Source: Flavobacteriales bacterium (GTDB taxonomy: Bacteria > Bacteroidota > Bacteroidia > Flavobacteriales_D > Sanyastnellaceae). Taken from it: a stretch of DNA of 7,155 nucleotides. The position numbers were made by a program, and so were the translations under genes. How positions within the stretch are numbered: the first letter of the stretch is position 1; each line of letters begins with the position of its first letter. The notes beneath the pieces are model-generated. The model was not told the origin of the DNA. It saw nothing but the letters and a program-made list of their open reading frames with translations, and did not search any database. Shown here in pieces: positions 1-5,204 of this stretch. The stretch covers positions 1 through 7,155 of the forward strand of contig CANGVU010000061.1 in NCBI GenBank assembly GCA_947457325.1. Reading direction: 5' to 3'.

Positions 1-1166
1 AAAGGTTTTGGCGCATTTTTATTTTGTTGTATTGGCTACCATTGGTGTTATTGATTATTTTATCCATAACGATGATCATTGGTGCGCAGACAGAAGCCGG
101 GCGTCCACCCCAGTGGTTGGTTACAGGCATGAGCTGGATTTTTGTGATTGCCATGTCCAAAATTGCTTTTGCTGTTTTTCATTTGGGCAATGATTTAGTA
201 AACCTTCTCAAGAGGATTTATTTCCGTTGGTTTAAAGACCAATCTGGAAACAGCGGTGTTACGCGAAGTCAGTTTTTGAATCAAGTTGGATTAGGTGCCT
301 CAGCTTTGTTGTTTACTTCATTCGTATATGGAATGGTAAAAGGGAAATTTAATTTTCAAGTTCGTTCTGAGAAATTAAAATTGAGCGGTCTGCCTTTTGG
401 AAGAAACAAGTTGAGAATAGTACAGATTTCAGATAGTCATTTGGGAACGTTTGGTGAAGATGGGGTGGATGAAGTGGCAGAGGCCATTAGATTGATCAAT
501 GAATTGGAACCTGATTTCGTTTTCTTCACAGGAGATTTGGTGAACAATATTGCAGAAGAGGCACTTCCATTTGTTGGTCTGTTTGCAAGTATAAAGGCCA
601 AACAGGGCAAATATTCCATCTTAGGCAATCATGATTACGCTGAGTACATATACCGGGGAGATTCTCCTGCGATGATGGAGAAAAAAAGATTGAACATGAT
701 ACAATTGGAGGAAGTACATCAAAAGATGGGCTTTCAATTGCTGCGCAATGAACATGTGATTATAGGTGATGATGGAGATTCAAAATTGGCAATAATAGGT
801 GTTGAGAATTGGGGTAGAAATTTCTTCCAGTTTGGTGATTTGAGAAAGGCGATGGATGGATTAGCAGAGGACATGAATAAAATTTTATTGTCACATGATC
901 CTACTCACTTTGAAGAGCAAGTGATGGGAAAAGAAAATATCTTTTTGACTTTATCCGGTCATACCCATGGAGCTCAGTTTGGGGTTGAGATACCGGATTG
1001 GGGGGTGAAATGGAGTCCATCAGCTTGGTTTGGATACAAGCGCTGGGGGGGGCTGTATTCAGAAGGAAAGCAAAATTTATATGTGAATAGAGGTTTGGGA
1101 TGTTTGGGCTTTCCAGGAAGAGTCGGTATTATGCCGGAGATTACTTGTATAGATCTGGAGGTGTAA
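1..1166 (+). CDS. Membrane-anchored metallophosphoesterase, 5'-truncated by window edge
   Basis: A calcineurin-like phosphoesterase that hydrolyses phosphoester bonds using two metal ions; the natural substrate is unknown. The frame is open to the left edge (first complete codon at base 3), so the start lies outside. The TTG at 24 is not a convincing start because it falls inside a hydrophobic stretch. Counting that TTG as residue 1, three hydrophobic segments (about 1-20, 33-55 and 84-104) precede the catalytic domain. All metal-site blocks are present: SDSHLG (D137, H139), TGDLVNN (D171), LGNHDY (N202, H203), LLSHDP (H291) and SGHTHG (H313, H315). The C-terminus has the NRGLG and PEIT signatures usual for the family. 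From memory, relatives in this phylum run to a little over 400 residues, so some tens of residues, including another membrane segment, are probably missing. Family assignment is firm; substrate and biological role are not. Confidence 0.9.
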   Translation, partial: RFWRIFILLYWLPLVLLIILSITMIIGAQTEAGRPPQWLVTGMSWIFVIAMSKIAFAVFHLGNDLVNLLKRIYFRWFKDQSGNSGVTRSQFLNQVGLGASALLFTSFVYGMVKGKFNFQVRSEKLKLSGLPFGRNKLRIVQISDSHLGTFGEDGVDEVAEAIRLINELEPDFVFFTGDLVNNIAEEALPFVGLFASIKAKQGKYSILGNHDYAEYIYRGDSPAMMEKKRLNMIQLEEVHQKMGFQLLRNEHVIIGDDGDSKLAIIGVENWGRNFFQFGDLRKAMDGLAEDMNKILLSHDPTHFEEQVMGKENIFLTLSGHTHGAQFGVEIPDWGVKWSPSAWFGYKRWGGLYSEGKQNLYVNRGLGCLGFPGRVGIMPEITCIDLEV

Positions 1167-1304
1167 TTAACTGCTTCTTAATCTGTTGAAATTCAATTCT
1201 TAGCGTTGGAAAAGTTGAAAACTTCCGGTCAATTAAATTAAGTAAAAAGAATTTTGTTTGAAAACAATGGCTTATCTTCGTAGCCCTATTTAAAAACTAA
1301 GAAA

Positions 1305-1619
1305 ATGGCATTAGAAATTACAGACCTCAATTTTGCAGAGATCACGAATACTGACAAACCTGTATTGATCGACTTTTGGGCTGAGTGGTGTGGACCATGT
1401 CGCATGGTTACTCCAGTAGTAGAAGAAATCGCTAAGGAGTATGAAGGACGCGCGATCGTTGGGAAAGTAAATGTCGATTTGAACCCAGAGACTTCAATGA
1501 AATTTGGCATCAGAAATATTCCTACAATTGTTTTCTTGAAGAATGGTGAAGTGGTAGACAAGAGTGTTGGTGCGGTTCCTAAAAATGTTTTAACTGAGAA
1601 GTTAGACCACGTATTGTAA
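1305..1619 (+). CDS. trxA: Thioredoxin
   Basis: A small cytosolic dithiol oxidoreductase that reduces disulfides in client proteins and is itself recycled by thioredoxin reductase. The 104-residue product is full length for a classical single-domain thioredoxin and has no signal peptide. The active site is WCGPC (residues 28-32, redox cysteines 29 and 32). The buried aspartate before it (D23 in IDFWA), the lysine in KVNVD (K54) and the cis-proline loop NIPT (P73) are all present, so it should be catalytically competent. The ATG at 1305 is preceded by A-rich sequence without a Shine-Dalgarno motif, as expected in Bacteroidota. The 138-bp gap from the phosphoesterase and the terminator right behind it suggest a separate monocistronic transcript. 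No clear TAnnTTTG box was found upstream; the nearest candidate, GAATTTTG at 1249-1256, has one mismatch and no well-spaced -33 element. Confidence 0.96.
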   Translation: MALEITDLNFAEITNTDKPVLIDFWAEWCGPCRMVTPVVEEIAKEYEGRAIVGKVNVDLNPETSMKFGIRNIPTIVFLKNGEVVDKSVGAVPKNVLTEKLDHVL

Positions 1620-1639
1620 TTAAGATTGATTGTTGAATG

Positions 1640-1670
1640 AAAAGAGCTCCTTTGGGAGCTCTTTTGTTTT
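1640..1670. terminator. Intrinsic terminator between convergent trxA and MFS gene, probably bidirectional
   Basis: A perfect 11-bp stem (1640-1650 pairs with 1655-1665) with a TTTG loop contains GAGCTCC/GGAGCTC flanked by A and T runs. On the + strand the stem ends in a T run continued by GTTTT, 20 bases after the trxA stop. On the - strand the same hairpin also ends in TTTT, and it lies 25 bases beyond the stop of the MFS gene, so one element can end both transcripts. Confidence 0.88.
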
Positions 1671-1689
1671 AGGCGAATATTTCGGTCCC

Positions 1690-2922
1690 CTATACCTCTT
1701 GAAAGTCCAAATCTTTTCCAAAAGATTCTTTCAAGTAATGAGCGCTAATCAAAGCCAATCCTATTGTGATAACTCCTAAGATAACGGCAGCATTGATGCT
1801 CCCAATTTCGCTTTCCATAGCTTTGAAGCTGAGCACCAAAGGAACAACTGCCCCTCTAACAAAGTTAGGAGTAGTGCTGGCCACAGTCGCCCTGATATTT
1901 GTCCCAAAGAGCTCTGCGGACATTGAAACAAAAAGAGCCCAATATCCAGTAGCGGAGCCCAAAGCAAAGCATAGAAAGTAGAAAAATGATATGCTTATCG
2001 GGTGTGCAAATAAATAGGTTGATGTTACAACTACTGTAAGCCACAAATAAATTGCAATTGTTTTTTTTCTGCTTCGGAAATATTGACTTAAAAGGCTACT
2101 CATTAAATCGCCAAACGACAATCCGAGATAAGTAAAGACAATACCAGTGCTAACATCAATGTGTAAATCAGAAAAAAGCGCAAAGGTTTTGCTGAACTTG
2201 ATTAAGATCCCAACGCAATACCATACAGGAAGTCCCATGGCAATGCAAGCCAAATATCGGAGCGCGCGCTCTTTTGTTTTAAAAAGCAACAAAAAGTTAC
2301 CGCGTTGCGCAGAAGATTTTTCGCTTTGTTCAAAAAGGCCGCTTTCAAATGTGCCAACCCGGAGCGTCAGCAGCAATAGTCCCAATACGCCACCAATGAT
2401 GTAGGAAGTTTGCCATGGCGCAAGACCAAAAAATGGCAAAGACAATTTGGAGACAAAGACGGCGCCAATTGCTCCCAATGCACCCATTGTTACAATGACC
2501 ATGGTGCCGTACCCCCTTTTCTCTTTGTCCATCAGCTCACTAACCAAGGTAATGGCTGCGCCTAATTCCCCGGCTAATCCTAAGCCAGCAATAAACCGAA
2601 TGAGACTATACATTTCAACACTCTGAACAAAAGCATTCGCAATATTGGCCACACTGTATAGAAGAATGGAGCCAAATAGAATTTGCTTTCTTCCTTTAAC
2701 GTCTCCAAGCCAACCCCACAATAATCCACCCACCAGCATTCCTCCCATTTGCCACAGAAACAAAAGGTAATCCCATTGATCGATTTCTTTTGGATCCGTA
2801 ATGCCTATTCCCATTAGGCTGGCCTTTGAAATGATATTGAAAAGTTGGAGGTCGTAGATATCTACAAAATACCCCAAAGATGCCACTGCAATTGTCCAAC
2901 GAAGGGCGTTGTTATTGTTCAT
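1690..2922 (-). CDS. MFS transporter, sugar/organic-acid symporter-like, substrate unknown
   Basis: A 410-residue major facilitator superfamily permease of normal length with about twelve hydrophobic segments, expected in the inner membrane. Diagnostic motifs are the loop 2-3 signature GWLGDVKGRK (residues 70-79), the TM4-5 block with R109, the GLGLAGELG run, E129 and RG136-137, a weaker second-half copy of the loop motif (SQYFRSRKK, 279-287), and AELFGTNIRAT (336-346) followed by an NFVRG motif. TM1 carries two acidic residues (D21 and D24 in DIYDLQLF), a pattern seen in proton-coupled aromatic-acid/sugar-type porters. The ATG at 2922 is chosen because the family-like N-terminus (ALRWTIAVASLGYF) follows directly and the next Met is at residue 37. 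It is convergent with trxA and lies 195 bp downstream of coaE on the same strand. No metabolic neighbour reveals its substrate. Confidence 0.88.
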   Translation of the reverse strand: MNNNNALRWTIAVASLGYFVDIYDLQLFNIISKASLMGIGITDPKEIDQWDYLLFLWQMGGMLVGGLLWGWLGDVKGRKQILFGSILLYSVANIANAFVQSVEMYSLIRFIAGLGLAGELGAAITLVSELMDKEKRGYGTMVIVTMGALGAIGAVFVSKLSLPFFGLAPWQTSYIIGGVLGLLLLTLRVGTFESGLFEQSEKSSAQRGNFLLLFKTKERALRYLACIAMGLPVWYCVGILIKFSKTFALFSDLHIDVSTGIVFTYLGLSFGDLMSSLLSQYFRSRKKTIAIYLWLTVVVTSTYLFAHPISISFFYFLCFALGSATGYWALFVSMSAELFGTNIRATVASTTPNFVRGAVVPLVLSFKAMESEIGSINAAVILGVITIGLALISAHYLKESFGKDLDFQEV

Positions 2923-2962
2923 GGCTTAAAGATACTTTGAGGTTTCGCTTAGCGATAATCAA

Positions 2963-2981
2963 TGTACAATAAAAAGGTACA
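2963..2981. repeat. Small inverted repeat TGTAC-N9-GTACA, operator-like
   Basis: TGTAC (2963-2967) and GTACA (2977-2981) form a perfect 5-bp dyad with a 9-base A-rich spacer, 41 bases upstream of the MFS start. It overlaps the candidate -7 box of that gene, a position where a repressor could act. Such a short dyad can occur by chance in A/T-rich DNA, so the operator reading is inference. Confidence 0.3.
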
Positions 2982-3005
2982 TGCTGGTAAAAATCAAAGT
3001 ACAAA
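2972..3005 (-). promoter_or_regulatory. Possible promoter of the MFS gene
   Basis: Reading the - strand, TTTG (3005 to 3002) is followed after 22 bases by TACCTTTT (2979 to 2972), a near match to the Bacteroidota -7 consensus TAnnTTTG with the last base wrong. It would give a leader of roughly 45 bases before the ATG at 2922. The spacing and one mismatch make this a candidate only. Confidence 0.3.
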
Positions 3006-3008
3006 GTA
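2995..3008. repeat. Tandem 7-bp direct repeat CAAAGTA x2
   Basis: Two adjacent perfect copies of CAAAGTA lie in the intergenic region between coaE and the MFS gene. They read TACTTTG twice on the - strand, toward the MFS gene. A further copy in the opposite orientation lies at 2933-2939, next to the MFS start codon. The role is unknown; they overlap the candidate -33 element. Confidence 0.45.
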
Positions 3009-3026
3009 CCCAACGTTTGGCTTTGC

Positions 3027-3081
3027 TTGACATAGGCTTTCGGTTTTGACGAATTTGCCTTTTTTTTGAGACTTATGTCAA
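3027..3081. repeat. Spaced inverted repeat TTGACATA ... TATGTCAA downstream of coaE
   Basis: TTGACATA (3027-3034) and its exact reverse complement TATGTCAA (3074-3081) flank 39 bases that include an 8-base T run (3060-3067). The arrangement lies between the coaE stop and the MFS promoter region. It could be a weak hairpin or a pair of protein-binding half sites. The long loop argues against a normal intrinsic terminator, and no other convincing coaE terminator is visible. Confidence 0.35.
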
Positions 3082-3117
3082 CATCGCTTTGGAAGTTATG
3101 AAAAGTGAATTGTGGAT

Positions 3118-3711
3118 TTAACTTCTCATTTGCTGATCAATCTCCATGACCTGCGGGATGAGGGCATCTAGAACCAAAGGTTCTTGTTTGTTTTCAATTG
3201 CAAAATGACAATATGGTTGCATTTCATCATCAGACCATTGGTTATTGATTCGCTCTAATATTGCTTCACGAGTTAATTTTGATCTTGCCATCACACGATT
3301 GATTCTGTCTTCTAATGGAGCTTTAATGAGCAATACTTTGTCACAAGTTAGATGACCTTCAGAGGGAATTAAAATGGCATTTTCACGGATGATATAAGGT
3401 TGGTCATCATGGTTACTTGCAAACTGAATCCATCTGTCGTGTACCCTTGGATGAATGATAGATTCTAATTTTTTTAATTTGTCTTTGAATGCAAAAACTC
3501 TTGAAGCCAATACTTTTGGCTGCAGCGCGCCATCTATAAAAATATTGTGGCCAAAAGTGCTGGATATTTCTTTAATAACTTCCGGATCTTTGTAACATGC
3601 TTTTGCCTCCGCATCAGCATCAAATACGGGAACACCCAGCGTTTGGAAAATTTTGGATACTGTTGTTTTACCAGCTCCAATTCCACCGGTTATTCCAAGA
3701 CACTTGGCCAT
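3118..3711 (-). CDS. coaE: Dephospho-CoA kinase
   Basis: Catalyses the last step of coenzyme A synthesis, ATP-dependent phosphorylation of the 3'-hydroxyl of dephospho-CoA, in the cytosol. The 197-residue product has the usual family length. The P-loop GGIGAGKTT (residues 9-17) is near the N-terminus, followed by the substrate-binding VFDAD motif (29-33), the IIHPRV motif of the CoA-binding region, and the lid-type segment LEDRINRVMARSKLTREAILERINNQ. All hallmark elements are intact. The ATG at 3711 shares one base with the stop codon of the upstream amylase gene (TAATG on the - strand), so translation is probably coupled and the gene probably depends on the amylase promoter. This is an unusual partner for a housekeeping enzyme. 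Confidence 0.96.
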   Translation of the reverse strand: MAKCLGITGGIGAGKTTVSKIFQTLGVPVFDADAEAKACYKDPEVIKEISSTFGHNIFIDGALQPKVLASRVFAFKDKLKKLESIIHPRVHDRWIQFASNHDDQPYIIRENAILIPSEGHLTCDKVLLIKAPLEDRINRVMARSKLTREAILERINNQWSDDEMQPYCHFAIENKQEPLVLDALIPQVMEIDQQMRS

Positions 3712-5111
3712 TACTTTTCTTTTACAAAAACTTGATAGCCGTAGCCCTGGATTTGCGCATTTCCGGTAGCATAAAGTGCTAGACCTTTGCCATCAAAAAT
3801 GCTATTGAATATTCCGGTTGGAATTACATCGGTAAATGATGTGCTTTGTGGTGCCTCATTGAAATTGAGCATTACAATCACCTGGCTTTCACCCTTTATT
3901 CTGCTGTAGGCGTAAATTTTACTATTGCTGGTGTGGATACGATTAAAAGTTCCCCCATCGGCACCATTCCAAAGTGCTGGGATTTCATGATGAGCCTTCA
4001 ACAAAGTTTGATACAAATTGGAATTGGGATATTGATTGAAGTTGATGGTATCCTTTTCAAAGAAGCGATAACGATGTGGCTTGCCGTCTGCATGCATTTC
4101 ATTTCCTTCTTGCCCAGAATAGACAAGAGGCATTCCACCAATGGTGAAGGCTAAAACATCATAAAGGTTGCGAGCCTTTCCATAACGCTCAGGACCTGTT
4201 CCATTCCAAGTGTTCTCATCATGGTTGGTGGTGAAGTACATGTGAATAGTCGATTTTGGAAACTCTGTGGATTTTTTAATCACGTATTGGTCAATGTCAT
4301 TGGGGGATTTTTCACCTTTGGCTATCCCGTTCATGAGATGAAGAAACTCCCATCCATAACACATGTCAAATGCTTTTAAATGGTGGTCCTTTTGTTCAGC
4401 TTCAGCCAGCATGAAAACAGGTTTTATTTTATCTAACTCCGCGCGTGCGTCGTTCCAAAAGTCCGTTGGGACTTCCATCGCTACATCACAGCGATATCCA
4501 TCAATATCGCATTCTTTCACCCAGAATTTCATGGCGTCAATCATCGCTGCGCGCATGTCTTTGTTGTTGTAATTTAAGTCAGCAACGTCAGACCAATCAG
4601 CCACTGGTGGAACAATCTTTCCACTGGCATCATGGGTATACCAGTCTGGATGATCCGTTATCCATTGATTGTCCCAGGCGGTATGGTTAGCTACCCAATC
4701 CAAGATCACATACATCCCTTTTGAATGCGCAATTTTTACCATATTCTTGAAATCGGCCATGCTACCAAATTCGGGGTTCAAACCTTTGTAGTCTTTTACA
4801 CTGTAGTAGCTGCCCAAACCTCCTTTGCGATTCAATTCACCAATAGGATTAACGGGCATAAACCACAAAATATCTACGCCTAGATTTTTAATCCTATCCA
4901 TGTCTTGGACAAATGCATTGATCGTACCTTGAGGAGTATGCTGTCTGAGATTCACTTCATAAATGGTGGCATTCTTTACCCATTCTGGGTGTCGGAGTAC
5001 AAAGGTTTCATGAGATGATATGGTTTGAGCTGTAGATGTAGCATCATTTCCATTTAGTCCGCATCCCAGAGAGATTATAATCATTGAGAAAATAAAGAAA
5101 GTTTTTTTCAT
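3711..5111 (-). CDS. GH13 alpha-amylase-family lipoprotein
   Basis: A retaining glycoside hydrolase of family GH13, predicted to act on alpha-glucans such as starch or maltodextrins while anchored to a membrane by lipid. The start is placed at the ATG at 5111, giving 466 residues beginning MKKTFF. A TTG at 5132 would add seven residues but lies inside the predicted -7 promoter box. The N-terminus is a lipoprotein signal with lipobox SLGC (Cys17). The catalytic (beta/alpha)8 barrel spans roughly residues 40-390. Conserved GH13 blocks are region I DWVANH (138-143), region II GYRCDVAMEV with nucleophile D209, region III MLAEAE with probable acid/base E237, and region IV TTNHDEN with D298. Region V-like sequence surrounds LNPEFG at 111-116. 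A C-terminal beta domain follows (about 395-466). The triad is complete, so it should be active. No SusC/SusD partners are visible. Exact specificity cannot be read from the sequence. Confidence 0.93.
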   Translation of the reverse strand: MKKTFFIFSMIIISLGCGLNGNDATSTAQTISSHETFVLRHPEWVKNATIYEVNLRQHTPQGTINAFVQDMDRIKNLGVDILWFMPVNPIGELNRKGGLGSYYSVKDYKGLNPEFGSMADFKNMVKIAHSKGMYVILDWVANHTAWDNQWITDHPDWYTHDASGKIVPPVADWSDVADLNYNNKDMRAAMIDAMKFWVKECDIDGYRCDVAMEVPTDFWNDARAELDKIKPVFMLAEAEQKDHHLKAFDMCYGWEFLHLMNGIAKGEKSPNDIDQYVIKKSTEFPKSTIHMYFTTNHDENTWNGTGPERYGKARNLYDVLAFTIGGMPLVYSGQEGNEMHADGKPHRYRFFEKDTINFNQYPNSNLYQTLLKAHHEIPALWNGADGGTFNRIHTSNSKIYAYSRIKGESQVIVMLNFNEAPQSTSFTDVIPTGIFNSIFDGKGLALYATGNAQIQGYGYQVFVKEK

Positions 5112-5129
5112 AATCAAAAGGCTATGTGT

Positions 5130-5137
5130 CAAAAGTA
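5130..5137 (-). promoter_or_regulatory. -7 box of the amylase-coaE operon promoter (TACTTTTG)
   Basis: TACTTTTG on the - strand is an exact match to the Bacteroidota TAnnTTTG consensus. Transcription would begin around 5123-5125, giving a leader of about a dozen bases before the ATG at 5111. No good -33 TTTG is seen at the expected spacing, so the assignment rests on the -7 element and its position. Confidence 0.45.
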
Positions 5138-5191
5138 CACTAAATCGTTAAAACTTAGGAATCTTGCAACCTTTTTAACTGACGGATGTCT

Positions 5192-5199
5192 TATTTTTG
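5192..5199 (+). promoter_or_regulatory. -7 box upstream of the CotH-family gene (TATTTTTG)
   Basis: TATTTTTG exactly matches TAnnTTTG and lies only five bases before the ATG at 5205. A TTG at 5164-5166 is 25 bases upstream, slightly farther than the usual -33 spacing. If functional, transcription would start at or beside the ATG, making the message leaderless, or translation would start at the in-frame GTG at 5214. T-rich DNA produces such matches by chance fairly often. Confidence 0.35.
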
Positions 5200-5204
5200 A
5201 AAAA

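Noticed and set aside
24..26. TTG as the start of the metallophosphoesterase
   Set aside because: The frame continues open to the window edge, and the upstream codons (R-F-W-R-I-F-I) look like the lead-in to a membrane segment seen in the family, so the gene more likely starts outside the window.
261..278. Twin-arginine-like TRSQFL motif before a hydrophobic segment in the metallophosphoesterase
   Set aside because: Only one arginine is present, and the segment is internal, after two earlier membrane segments, so it is more likely a plain membrane anchor.
1286..1561. 91-codon open frame antisense to trxA
   Set aside because: It overlaps a complete, well-conserved thioredoxin gene and has no recognisable features of its own.
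2927..2934. TATCTTTA on the - strand as the MFS -7 box
   Set aside because: It is only four bases from the ATG, so transcription would start inside the first codons; the last consensus base is also wrong.
3018..3041. Direct repeat GGCTTT downstream of coaE
   Set aside because: Six bases in two copies is too short to separate from chance, and it has no palindromic or spacing logic.
4363..4690. Overlapping + strand open frames inside the amylase gene
   Set aside because: They are antisense to the conserved GH13 regions I-III and have no protein-family signal.
5130..5132. TTG as the amylase start, adding seven residues
   Set aside because: It forms the end of the predicted TACTTTTG -7 box, and the internal ATG at 5111 gives a standard lipoprotein signal (MKKTFF...SLGC).
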